From assembly GCA_039720395.1 (NCBI GenBank), contig CM077832.1, positions 10,929,967 through 10,993,966 on the forward strand: DNA of 64,000 bases. The letters run 5' to 3'. Positions 1 through 10,985 of the stretch are shown one piece after another (within the stretch, counting starts at the first letter, position 1; the number at the start of each line of letters is the position of its first letter). A program made the position numbers and the translations under genes. The DNA is from Liquidambar formosana (taxonomy: Eukaryota; Streptophyta; Magnoliopsida; Saxifragales; Altingiaceae). The notes beneath the pieces are model-generated. The model had not been told where the DNA came from. It worked only from the letters and a program-made list of their open reading frames with translations, and ran no database searches.

Positions 1-83
1 TCCATAGTAAACAAAGTTGTGCATGTTTGCTTGGTAGATTTCCAAGATACTGCACCTCCACCAAGTGTAAACACATAACCACT
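1..83 (-). pseudogene. Copia element A, RNase H fragment cut off by the window edge
   Basis: This stretch matches 34440-34523, the RNase H-coding part of copia element B, in the same reverse orientation. It stops where an LTR-type insertion begins at 84, and the same copia reading resumes at 5232. The rest of the 3' end and the left LTR of this element lie before the window. Confidence 0.8.
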
Positions 84-2694
84 TGTGGATGCCAGAAATC
101 GACTCGGGAGGAATCGAGTTTCGTTTCCACTTTTAAAAGGGTTTTCAAAAGCAAAGTAGTCGCCACCTCATTTTTAGCGTACGAGGAAACCACTAAAAAT
201 TTGTTTTATAAAAACAAATTTGACTCCATTAATGGAAAATAGTCAAGTCTTGAACCAAAAACAAGGGTTCAGGGGCTAGGTTACGAAATGGGAGGGTTCC
301 GAGCTGCGGCCCGTAGGCACCCATTTTGCCCGATAAATCGGTCTCATTTATTAATTGGGCTTAATTAATTTCAACCATACAATAACAAAAAACTACAAAA
401 ATTAGAAGATAAAAACTAAACTAAGTTGGACTTGGGCTCAAGTGAGGGCCCTACGTACTTCTGACGAAAATCAAAATCCACGTAGTTCGAACAACTATGT
501 TGGGGGGAAGAGTTTCACTCCTCATAGGACTCTATTAGAATCCAATCCAATCCATAATCAAACACTTTATTTTGAAAAACAACTCACTTCGAAAGAAACA
601 ACTTTGATTTGAAAACTTATTTAATTCAGGATCAAAACCCTAATATAATCCTATGAATAATAAAACTCAGGAGAGATGCATCATTACATAAACAACTACA
701 TCATGGCAATGGAGTTTAGATATTATACTTGACATAACTGAGGCAGAGTTCTATTTGCAACTTCGGGGTCTTGAAGTCGAAAATTGGGCAAAGCTTCGAT
801 GATTTCAAGCTTTAATGATGGCCTCAAGGGAGGGAGTCGCAAGTCGGGCAGAGCTTCCACGCTTTCAAGCTCTAAAATGGGTTGCAAGTTAGAGGGTACT
901 AATAGGAATATTCCCCACTAACTATTGAGCCAAGCTCTTTTTTAGAATGAGTCTCAAGTGAAGGGATACTAATAGGAATGTTCACCCCACACTCAAAAAC
1001 TCAAGCTCTTCATTTGCTTAGGAATACTCTACTAAGACTTGATGAAGAATGAAGGAAGGGAAGACCCCTATTTATAGTGAGAGGGTGGGTAGAATAGATG
1101 GCTTGGATTTAATCTAGCTAAGGATGATCCAATGGCCCAAAATAAATCTTAAGAGATTGGAAAAATCTAGATTAGTTGAAGAGATAATGTCAAAATTAAG
1201 AGATAAAGCCAAAAAATTAAAAGATAAAGATTAGTGACCAAGTGGACACCTCACTGGTTGTTTGGCCTTTTATGCATGAAAACGTTGGAATTAGAAATTT
1301 TTCATTAGACACAAAGTTGTAGAGCTTTAAAATACCTTTTCAAAAAGATCAATTCATCCAAATCCAAATTTCGAGTCAAAAGTTATGATAAAAATACGAA
1401 ATCTAGTTTTAAAGTATATTTTGGACGAATCTTGCTCATTTAAGTCTGAATTCATCCATTCTTTTTACAAAATGTTTTTAATTCAATTTCTCACATATTA
1501 AGACTCAAATTAAGTCAAAATTGATCCACAATGGGTCAATTGGCCATAAACCAAGCAAATACGGCTCATCGGGGTCCGAAATGCAACTAATGTTGTGTTT
1601 GGTTGGAGGGAAGGAAAGAGGGAAGGAAAGGAAAGGGGAAGGGAATGTAAAACCCATCCCTAGGGAAAGGAAATCTTCTTTCCTTCCTATTGTTTGGTTG
1701 GGAGGATGGAAAGGGGTTTTCCTTCCTCCCTCTTTGTTTGGTAAGAAGGAAGATGAGGAGGAAAGGATAATAGTTAGAAGAGGTATTTTACCATATTACC
1801 CTCATAAAGTAGATAATTTTACCATATTTTATTATACCCCTATCTGGTTACATCTCAACTATGGGTGTGGGACCCATAATCCATCTCTCTTTCCTCTCAT
1901 CCCATCTCTTTTTCTCTCCTCTCTTCCTTTTTTTTCTCTTCCCTTTCTTTTCCTTTTTCTTCTATTCTTTTTTGTTCTGCTGACTTTTTCTCCCTTCGTG
2001 GCTTCGTCGGCAACAAGCAAACCAAAATCCAAGATGGCCTTTAAAATTTGGTAAGCTTTGGTGGCTTTTAATTTGATTGTGGGTTTCAAGATCTACCATG
2101 GCAACCATGCTAATTGTGTTGGAATGGTTAAGGATGAGGTTTTATATTTTAGTTTTTATTTTTATATCTTCATCCTTGCACCAGATCCATCCGGCATCCT
2201 CTATGAACCAGTCGCCGACGGTGGTTAAAGAGGGAAGGGGGAGAACGGTGGCTGTAACACCCGTAATTTAAAAGTAAGGTATTAAGGGTTTAAGTTGCTG
2301 AAATTTGGCTAAGTGTTAGGAAAAAAGTGAATTTTCATAAATCTTTGTTTTTAAAGATAATTTTTGGCGGTAATGGAAGTTTATAATATTATAAGACTTC
2401 TGTGATTTTATAGGATTTTATTAGCATGTTTGGATTGGGTTCCTTACATGTTTGTTCTAGGAAAATCTGTCAGGAGATGGATTTTGTACTAAAACTTGGA
2501 AATGGGATTTTGATATATTTGGAATTTGATTTTTCTGATATTTTATTTGGATTCAAATGGGGGGTTATTTGCTTATTTTCATTAAATAACTTAAAGTAAA
2601 AGGGAGAATAAAAGAATGGAGAAGTTTTTAATGAAAAGAAGTCTGAGGTCTGTACTGATGGGGGAAGTGCCTGACTGATGGCCAGTTTTAGCTG

Positions 2695-2885
2695 TCTGAA
2701 TGTTTCAGACGTCTGAAACTCATTTTCAGACGTCTGAAACTCATTTTCAGATGTCTGAAACTCATTTTCAGACATCTGAAAGTGATATTTCAGACGTCTG
2801 AAAATTCTAGAGAAGGATGATTTTGAGGTTACGTCTGAAGCTCACTTTCAGACGTCTGAAACTCATTTTCAGACGTCTGAAAGTG
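2695..2885. repeat. Array of TCAGACGTCTGA palindromes in LTR copy 1
   Basis: Seven complete or one-base-variant copies and one half copy of the 12-bp palindrome TCAGACGTCTGA are separated mostly by AACTCATTT-type spacers. The core GACGTC is the C-box recognised by plant bZIP factors. The array ends about 55 bp before the TATA-like sequence of this LTR, the position expected of U3 enhancer repeats. Read on the reverse strand it gives a spurious repetitive SENEFQT peptide. Confidence 0.8.
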
Positions 2886-2987
2886 TCGGCAGATAGTTTT
2901 TAAAAAGGCTTGTTTCACGATTTTACCCCCACTTTCCCTTATTAAACCCATTCCTAATGCGTTTCTTACCCATTTTTTCGGTAGAAA

Positions 2988-2989
<2 letters not shown>

Positions 2990-3029
<40 letters not shown>
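2990..3029. repeat. (GA)n microsatellite in LTR copy 1
   Basis: An uninterrupted GA run follows the TATA-like sequence of the LTR. Equivalent CT-rich tracts appear at about 12480-12500 and 31196-31222 in the other two family members, so it is an inherited part of the LTR leader region. Confidence 0.85.
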
Positions 3030-3034
<5 letters not shown>

Positions 3035-3534
3035 GAGCTCGACGGTAAGGAGCGTGACCACGAGAGCTCAGGTCCGACCCCATAACGCATGGATCTTGTG
3101 ATTTCCACCCTGATCTACGCGTGTATACCTTTAGATTCACGTTCCTAGCTACCATTTGAGAGGTAGGTGCATTTTTCATAGTTGTAAACTATTGTATGCA
3201 TGATTTGGTACATTATCATGGGTTTTTGTATGTTTACATGATATGATACATGTTTACATAGGATTGAGGTTGAATTTCATAAAAATTCATATATTTGGGA
3301 AGTTAGGGTTTTGTTTTATACCTTATTTAGCTATATTTGTGTTATTTTACATACCCTCACATGATTTGGGGAACAATGGGTTGATTTTGAAAACCTATTT
3401 ATTAAATTCTTGCTATTGACTATTTAAGGGTCACTTTTTATATAAGTGTTGCAAACCCGTTTATCTACCATTAAAATAGAATGGTTCTTGGGAGATTAAC
3501 ATGTAAATGGATGTGGTGTGAGGGCTACTGGAGA

Positions 3535-3712
3535 CAGGATTACTGCGGTCCCGAAGGAAAGGGACGTCTTGCCGTGTCTTCCTATCCTATAATCCTGGGC
3601 TATGTGCTCAAATTGAGGTTACTGCGGTCCCATGTAGGGATGTCTTGCTGTGTTTCCTCTTAAGGTTACTATGGTCCCAGATAGGGATGTCTTGCCGTAT
3701 TTCCTCTTATTT
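3535..3712 (+). repeat. Three imperfect direct repeats in LTR copy 1
   Basis: The unit contains TACTGCGGTCCC followed by GGGA(C/T)GTCTTGC and a TGTTTCCTC-like end, repeated three times with differing spacing. The same units appear in reverse at about 11680-11800 and 30520-30600 in the sister LTRs, so the internal repetition predates spread of the family. Confidence 0.7.
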
Positions 3713-5231
3713 CCGCGCGCGAGGGCCCCACATAACCTGGGGAGGATTATTCAGTTTAAAAGACTGATGATATAGATTGCTAGATATGGCGGATGATGTT
3801 ATGGATTGCCAGATATGGCGAAGTTATGTTATGATTGATTTTCATGTTCTCTTGTACCTATTTTAAGATTTGTGATATGCAACCCTTTGTTATCTCATTT
3901 TATTTATTTGTTTATAATGGTTTTAAAACCTTGATATACAACTTTGAAAAATGTATTCTACTAAGTTTATACTCACGCCTATTTTTAAAACCTTTTGCAG
4001 ACTTTGAGCAAAGTATGAATGACTCTTATGAGGAGGCATCACATCGGCCTTAGCATAAGCATTGCATTATGGATGTTGTGCAAATGCATTTTACAATTTT
4101 TATGGCCTGTATATTATTTAGACAAACTTATTGTATTATATACTGCCTGTATTGACAATAGAACTCTGTGGGAACTAATATGCCAGCTTATTTTAATTAC
4201 CTGTTGTAGATGGTTGAATGATTTTGATTTTAAATTGAGCAGGTTTAAACTGTCGAGAACTTGGTATGTCCTATTTTCAGACAGGACCATGCTGGATTTT
4301 CTAAAAATATTTTATAAAGCTATAATTTTTATTATAAACCATCCTTGAACTTTATTTTATTTATTCTTCTTTCTATTGACACATCATAGCCTATTTTTGG
4401 GTCATGACAGTGGCGGTGTGAGAAGAGAAGTGAGATGCATAGGTCTTCTTTTATAAAACCCTACCCCAAGGGTATTTTGGTCACTTCCGTTTCTTGGCTG
4501 CTTTTCCATCCACTTTTTCGCCCGTTTTTAGGTGGATTAAAAATGGTGGGCGGGGATGGAAAGGGGGTCCTTCCTGTATTCCTTTCCCTTCTGTTTTTCC
4601 TCCCAACCAAACAAGGGATTTTGAATCCTTCCCTCCCCTTTTCCCTCCCCCTCTTTCCTTCCCTCCCCTTTTCCACCCAACCAAACATAGGGTAAAGGTA
4701 AAATAAGGGTTTATATTCCGATTGAGCCATGCTTGCAACCAAAACCTTTTGGAGATCATTTTATTCATTTGAAAACAATAATTAAAACTCAATTAACACC
4801 AATGTGGCCATTAGTTTAAAAATTGGGATTGAATTAGAAGTCAATTTTCTTTAAAATTGATGAATGGAGCTAAATCGGGCACATTATGGATCATCCCTAA
4901 GCAAATCAATTCCAAAGCTTACCAAAATTTAAACCAAGCCTATAAATAACATCTTAAGGACCTTAGGACCATCTCGGGACAAATTTGGTGAGAATTGGTT
5001 TTCAAATAAGAATTATGCAGGTGAAATGACATAAATGCCCTCTAAGTCGCAAAAGTTCTTATTAGCTATCAAGATTTAACCAAATTAAATCCCGAAAGAT
5101 ACCATGGATTCTTTGGGATGTATAGAGTCTAAGTAGAGAGTTTTAGTGCCAAAATGATGCAAAAGTCTATATGTGATAATGCATGGGAGATGAAGAGGTG
5201 TGAATAGGGGGATGCAAACGAGGTGTCTACA

Positions 5232-6480
5232 CCGCTAGTAGATTTTGTCTCATTTGAATAAAAAATCCCGTTAGCACCACAGTACCCTTCTAATGCAGAA
5301 GGAAAACCATTATAAAATAAGCATAATCAATAGTTTCTTTCAAATATCGAAGTACTCTATACAAAGCAGTCCAATGATCTTTATTAGGATTATGAGTATA
5401 TCTACTCAATCTATTAACAACACATACAATATCAAGGTCAAGTACAATTCATCAAATACATTAAATTACCAATTATTTGAGCATACTTGGATTGTGAGAC
5501 ACTATCTTCTTTATTTTTCTTTAAATGAGAATTAGCATCATAAGGTGTAAATACATATTTACAATCAAAGTGTCCAAACTTTTTAAAAAGTTTTTCTACA
5601 TAATGTTCTTGTGAAAGAAAAATACCCTCAGTAGATTTAGTTATTTTTATTCCAAGTATAAAATCTGCCTTACTGATATTTGTCATATCAAATTGAGAAG
5701 ATAGAAAAAATTTAGTCTCTTTAATAACATTTAGACTAGTTCCCATGATCAACATGTCATCAACATACAAGCAGATAATAACACAAGAATTATCATGAAA
5801 TTTGCTATAAATACATTTATCAGAATCATTAATCAAATATCCAGTAGATGTTGTAGCATTATCAAATTTCTCATGCCACTGTTTCGGTGCTTGTTTAAAA
5901 TCATATAAAGATTTAACTAGTCTACAAACTTTATGCACATTACTAGGGACAATACAACCTTTAGGTTGGTCCATATATATTTCATCTTCTAAGTCTCCAT
6001 TCAAAAATGTAGTTTTAACATCCATTTGATGAATAACCAATTTATTTATAGAAGCTAATGTAATTAAAATTCTTATAGAGGAAATTCTAGTCACAGGAGC
6101 AAAAATATCAAAATAATCTATACCTTTCTTTTGAGTATATCCTTTAGCCACCAACTGAGTTTAAATTTATCAATTGACCCATCAAGTTTTAACTTCTTTT
6201 TAAAAATCCATTTGCAACCAATAGTTTTAGTACCCGGAGGTAGATTAACCAATTCCCATGTATGATTAGACATAATTAATTCAATTTCACTATTAATTGC
6301 TTCTTTCCAAAAAGGTAAATCAGGAGAACTTACAGCCTCATTATAAGTTTGTGGGTCATTATCAATAAAAAAGTATAAAAATAATCTCCAAAGTTGGTTT
6401 CTTTTCTTACTCTTTTACTCCTTCTTAACTCAATTTCGATGTTATCATTAGATTCCTTTTCAATTTCACTCTAAAGTTCA
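5232..6480 (-). pseudogene. Copia element A, reverse transcriptase and start of RNase H (decayed)
   Basis: Reverse-strand reading gives an RVT_2-type copia reverse transcriptase between about 5438 and 6154, with MDVKTTFLNGDLEDEIYMDQ, the SLYDFKQAPKQWHEKF block and the catalytic YVDDML motif. Upstream residues (about 6155-6480) are readable only across stops and frame changes, and the join to RNase H is broken near 5440. The consensus LYGLKQ is altered to LYDFKQ here. The closest intact comparison is copia B (34778-35539), which shares the order and most residues. The YVDDMLI and YSKF wording resembles Tork/TNT1-94-like copia elements; lineage is tentative. Confidence 0.85.
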
Positions 6481-7620
6481 TGAGTTATTTTTTCACCTTT
6501 AGATTTTAAAGGAAAAATATTTTCAAAGAAATCTTCAATTTTAGTTTCCACAATTGTGTTTAGTTCCATAATATTATTTTCACTTTTAATTACCAAGAAC
6601 CTATATGCAGCACTATTATGAGCATAACCAATTAAAACACCATCAAAAGTTTTAGGACCAATTTTTCTCTTCTTAGGTTCTGGTAATAATACTTTAGCTA
6701 AACACCCCCACACTTTTAAATATTTTAAATCAGGTGCATGTCCTTTCTAAATTTCATAAGGTGTTATTCCAGTTTTCTTATAAGGTCCCTATTTGGTGCA
6801 TGACATGCAGAAAGAATAGCTTCCCTTCGCAAATTAAGTGGTGCCCCAGAACTGATTAACTTAGCATTCATCATTTCTTTTAAAGTTCTATTTTTTCTTT
6901 CAGCTACTTCATTAGATTTAGGTAAATATGGAGGAGTTGCTTCATGTATTATGCCATATTTTTCACAAAAATCATTAAAGGGTTTCTATTCATATTCTCC
7001 TCCTTTATCAGATCTAAGTCTTTTAATCTTTCTATTTAATTGATTTTCAACTTCTGCTTTATATTTAAAGAACATTTTAGTAGCTTCATCTTTTGTTTTT
7101 AATAAATAAATTTTTGTATATCTTGAATAATCATCTACAAAAGTTATGTAGTATTTTTTTTCCACCTTTTGTTAATGTGCTTTTCAAATCTCCAATGTCA
7201 CTGTAAATTAATTCTAGAAGTTCAATTGCTCTATCAACTAATTTACAAGATTTTTTAGTTAACTTTGATTCTACACATACCTCACATTTTTCATTATTTT
7301 TTATTGATATATTATGAAGTAAACCAAGTTCTTTCATTTTCTTAATATAAGATAAATTCACATGACCTAGTCTAGCATGCCATAAATCAATAGAACCAAT
7401 CAAGTAAGTAGAAGAAGATGCATTTCCATTCATGATTTCAAATACATTCAAAAGAAACAGACCTTGGTTACAATAAGCTTTCCCAACAAACATACCATTC
7501 CTAGTCATAATGATCTTGTCAGATTCAAAAGATACCTTAACTCCAACCTTACCCAACAAAGAAACCAACACCAAGTTGGAGCGAATGTTTGGAACATAGA
7601 GCACATCACTCAGTGAAGGG
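6480..7620 (-). pseudogene. Copia element A, integrase (decayed)
   Basis: The reverse strand carries a GAG-pre-integrase zinc-binding block (HARLGH then CEVC, in the frame 7131-7604) and the start of the integrase core at SDIGDLKSTL. A T-run near 7145-7152 shifts the frame, and several stops follow through 6714-7130 (for example in the segment equal to the EYEYKP part of copy B). The C-terminal integrase piece is readable at 6471-6713 (WGCLAKVLLP). It cannot give a functional integrase. Copia B at 35794-36900 is a longer version of the same domain. Confidence 0.85.
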
Positions 7621-8743
7621 ACTTTTCCAGAAGTCAGTTTGAGAAGGACCTTCCCTTTTCCTATAACTGGCTGAGGGCCTCAAATCGCCATGAACACTTG
7701 TTCCTCCCCCTCCCCTATAGGAGTATAGGAAATAAAATCATTTCTATCACCACAGATGTGCTTGGTAGCCCAAGAGTCTACCACCTAGTCCTTCACATTT
7801 GCAACCATGTACACCTTAGTAACAACTGCTGCAATAACATCATTCGCCTCTACCAAATTAACATTTGTTAGTGCAGGAAATTGTTCGCCTTTCTGAACTA
7901 CACTCAGAAGCATGGTGTCTGGTTTCCCACAAACATAATAGTTACCCTTCTTCTTGAAGGTGGGTTGAGATTTTCGATTCTGACTAGATCTAAAATATTG
8001 ATTAGCCTTACGGTCTAGGTTTGTCATATTATTTCAGTTGGTCTTGTGATTCTTATTATTAGTCCTCCTATTGTTACTAGGTCTACTAGGTCCATCAACC
8101 AAATTAGCTTTAGAAGTAAATTCCTTAGCTTTTTCAGTCTTGTCTCTAATTCTATTCTTTTCTTCAAGGCAAATGTGAACAATCACATTCCCTAAAACTT
8201 ATGTGTTCCCTTTTGTGTTTCAAATTGTTTTTGCAGTCTTTCCAAGAGTCGGGCAATTTTTCAATAAGAAATCCTGCCACAAAAGACTCTTGCAATTCTA
8301 TCTGATCATTTTTAAGGTCACTCACTAGGACATGGTAGTCATGGATTTGAGATGATACATCTATATCCTCAATCATTTGAAAATTAACAAAATTCCATAT
8401 GGCATATTTTTTATTACCAGCATCTTCTAAAACATATTTCTTATGCAAACTATCCCAAATATCCTTAGTAGTTTTATAGGAATAATAGATTTCATAAATC
8501 TCATTAGACAAAGAGCTAAGAATAGTGTGCCTACATACCTTATTACCAATTTCCCATTTTTTCAATTCCTCACCATAATTTTCAGAACCTTCCTTTAGGT
8601 TTGAAACCTGTTAGAATGTGGGTCAAGTTCACCATGTCCAGAGTAGAATAAACATGCTCTTGCCAACGCTTAAAGAAAGTGCCATTAAAGTGCTCAATCT
8701 TAGAAACATCATGCAAAATATTAGCAGTCATAGCAGTAGCATC
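7620..8743 (-). pseudogene. Copia element A, gag and protease (decayed)
   Basis: Gag begins at the reverse-strand ATG at about 8743, just inside the LTR, and is split by stops and frame changes. The longest clean piece is 8164-8565 (IWDSLHKKYVLEDAGNKK). The zinc knuckle has lost the C-x2-C-x4-H-x4-C pattern seen in copy B: YVCGKP is followed by DTMLLS. The protease active-site block reads DSWATKHICG instead of DSGATKHICG. Both changes argue that this copy is dead. Confidence 0.85.
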
Positions 8744-8765
8744 CATGATGAACTACTCTTAAGAT

Positions 8766-9262
8766 TGTTGGAAAATAGTGTAGATGCTACTATATAAATT
8801 AAAAATTAGAACAAGAACTACAGAAATATAAAACACTTATCGGTTGAGGCATGTACGAAGCACTATCCTTAAGAGTAGTTTCGCCCCTCTGAGTATAAAA
8901 CCTGGTGCAATAGGTCATAGCGCTTCTACCCTCCAAGATTCAACAACCGAGTTCCTACAAGCGTGCACTCGTAAGTGTAGAAGTGAAACGAAGAATTCAG
9001 AATGCTCCTGAGTCTAAAAAAATGAAATTGTATAAGAAAGAAAACAAAGAGAAGAAGAGAAGAAATGATTGTTCTTTGGTGTGTTTTCTGCTAAATGAGA
9101 AGGCTGGTTTATATAGACTTTAGAAATCAGTAACAGCCCTCAAAAATAAATTCCTAACAGTAAAAAAAATATAAATACGAAATTAAATTTCAAATAGTCA
9201 AAAAATATAAAAACGAAATTTAATAGGTTTAAATCAGCTCAACAGTCATAAAATAATTAAAT
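8766..9262 (-). mobile_element. Truncated right LTR of copia element A
   Basis: Starting TGTTGGAAAA, it matches the first ~495 bp of the complete LTR at 32600-33530, then stops abruptly after TCATAAAATAATTAAATT. The same break occurs at 38551 in copia B, so the truncation happened before the two units were duplicated. The reverse strand has a TATATAAACC promoter-like sequence near 9108. Confidence 0.8.
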
Positions 9263-9755
9263 TTTATTGGTCTCTTTTTCTTTTTGGGAAGTTTCAAAAT
9301 TATTATCACATTCCAAAAGTGAATGATTTTTGTTATTACATTTCCTAAAATACCCTTAAAAAAGTATTCTCCTTTTTCCAATATTTCGTACACTTGAAGG
9401 CAAAATTGGAATGTCAAAATATATGTGTTGATGTAAAAGCATTTAATAGGGTATCCTAAAAAAACGTGTTTTTTTAAAGGGGACAGTCAATTAGGAACAA
9501 ATGGAGTATAAGTTGTTTTTTTTTTTTTCACCAAAGACTATCATGACTTGTGTTACAATTAATCCCTTCACATTGATATAACCATTGTCCGCTCTATATT
9601 TGTCAATATCTAGACTAAATCTAACTAAAGGTTGTCACCAAGAATGAGAGAAAGTCGATCTTAGAACTTTTATTTATTGAGCCATAAGTTAACAATGGTG
9701 CACCTCTAGCGTTAAATTTTTTTAATTTTTTTTTATTTTGATATGAGAGAAAATG
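9263..9755. other. Noncoding flank shared with unit B
   Basis: It has the same order and near-identical sequence as 38552-39064. It includes a poly-T run (about 9518-9530) that could be the complement of the poly-A tail of the adjacent reverse-strand LINE relic. No open gene is seen. Confidence 0.6.
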
Positions 9756-10025
9756 TTAACAACAACAATGACAATATCTACCAATAGCATCTTCCCAAAG
9801 AATACCTAAAATTTCTTTCGGAAAATTAGAATCCCAAATCTGATTACCTTTAATTATGTTATCCAAATTATCTAAGAAATCAGTAGCTTGATTTCCTTCT
9901 CTATAGACATGATTTATTATAATTTCCATATTACACTTTAAAATAATCTTCATACAATCATTTAAAATACTACAAATCTTCCAAGAGCAACTTTGGGACT
10001 TATTAATACTATTAATGACAATAGT
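9756..10025 (-). pseudogene. LINE-type RNase H fragment, unit A
   Basis: Reverse-strand translation gives the conserved plant LINE / non-LTR retrotransposon RNase H signature HVYREGNQATDFLDNL, preceded by a readable INSINKSQSCSWKI segment. In unit B the same place reads HVYKEGNQATDFLANLGHII, closer to the usual REGNQAADFLANL. Only the C-terminal ~90 residues of ORF2 remain. The poly-T run on the plus strand near 9518 fits the 3' tail of a 5'-truncated insertion. Confidence 0.6.
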
Positions 10026-10985
10026 AGCGTTAAATTATTGTTAGGTGAACAGCACTATCCTAGTTAGTAAATACTTGTATTATACCCGTATAATACACGT
10101 ATGTACGTATTTATAAAAAAATACCCGTTTGCCGTTCAAAGTACAAACATAATTAAAAATACTCATTTTTTTATAGCAAACATATAGTTCACGTGTTTAA
10201 CGTATTCCATATTATACTTATGTTAAAATACTTTTAATTGTATTATCGACAAGTCGACTCTTACTATAATCATCAATAATATTACTGCCAATATTTAAAA
10301 TATCTTGATTCTTATATTTATTTTGTTAAATTTATATCTAATTTATAATTTTTCTATTGTGATCTCATATCCCTTTATATAATTTTTTTGGATTTGTTAA
10401 AGATTAGACGATTGTATCTACTCTTTTGCTATACATACCGCATTTCATATGATTTTAGGATAAAAATTATAAAGTAATTTGGGGAATAAAAATGTGAAAA
10501 TATATAGATCAAGACTTACATACTTATCAAATTTTAGTTATTTTCTTAGTCAAATTTATGCTCCTTTCTATGCAAATGTACACAAAATAAAATAATAAAA
10601 TTGATTTTTATTTTATACATGATTATTTTTTAACAATATTTTATGAATATTTAAATAAAAAAATAAAAAATTAGTGATTAATAGTAATATACTAAATGAA
10701 ATAATGTAAAATATTCACGTATTTTTCGTCCCGAATTTTTAATTAAAATTTATATTATACCTGTATTCGCTCGTATCTGATACTATTACCATTTCCATTT
10801 TTTATTGTCAAATTTTTCATCGTTTTTTTGTCAAGAAAAACCGAATTATACTCTGTACGTATGCCGTCCCGTATTTTACAAACTATGAGCACTATATATA
10901 GTTCGTAACTTCTAAAAGTTTGGTTCAACTTTTGTTGATTTTTTCCAATTATTTTTCAATTTAATTAAAAAAAAAAAGAAAAAAG
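10026..10985. other. AT-rich noncoding segment shared with unit B
   Basis: It matches 39336-40265 with small indels. It holds several TACCCGTATAATACACGTA-like motifs at its left end and GTACGTATGCCGTCCCGTAT at its right end, which may be degraded transposon termini. No gene is seen. Confidence 0.5.

Larger units (their letters stand above)
2253..4409 (+). mobile_element. Solo LTR, family P, copy 1
   Basis: The ends are TGTAACACCC and GGGTCATGACA. A perfect 5-bp target duplication GTGGC flanks it at 2248-2252 and 4410-4414. It is homologous to 10986-13227 and 29689-32015, which lie in the opposite orientation; the clearest stretch is 2270-2600 against the reverse complement of about 31500-31820. 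It has no coding capacity. The termini resemble Ty3/gypsy LTRs, which is a resemblance and not a proof. A TATA-like TTATTAAACC (about 2939-2948), a GA tract and an upstream palindrome array give it the layout of a promoter-bearing LTR read on the plus strand. Confidence 0.85.
1591..4692. mobile_element. TIR DNA element (possibly PIF/Harbinger-like) carrying a nested LTR
   Basis: The left end reads TGTTGTGTTTGGTTGG and the right end, reverse-complemented, CCCTATGTTTGGTTGG. Both run on into purine-rich GGAAAGG tracts. TAA is found at 1588-1590 and at 4693-4695, consistent with the 3-bp target site used by PIF/Harbinger elements, although a 3-bp match is weak evidence. Without the nested LTR (2253-4409) it is about 0.95 kb and has no transposase, so it is non-autonomous. 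Related purine-rich debris is seen at about 20810-20950 and 51735-51830. Confidence 0.55.
84..5231 (-). mobile_element. Solo-LTR-like insertion splitting copia element A
   Basis: The insertion starts TGTGGATGCC and ends GTGTCTACA, so it has the TG...CA ends of an LTR. It is flanked by CCACT (79-83) and CCGCT (5232-5236), a 5-bp target duplication with one mismatch. The copia sequence is continuous across it when compared with the uninterrupted copy near 34515. No gag or pol is visible, so a solo LTR is the simplest reading. CTATAAATAG on the reverse strand (1068-1077) looks like its TATA box and suggests reverse orientation. About 3.1 kb of its length is a nested insertion (1591-4692), so the LTR itself is roughly 2 kb. 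Confidence 0.75.

Noticed and set aside
2695..2885. CRISPR-like array
   Set aside because: Spacers are near-identical short AT-rich segments, repeats are 12-16 bp palindromes, and the host is a plant.
2470..3179. Reverse-strand frames with repeated SENEFQTSENEFQT and poly-SLSL peptides
   Set aside because: They are translations of the LTR palindrome array and the GA microsatellite; the sister LTRs do not keep the frames.
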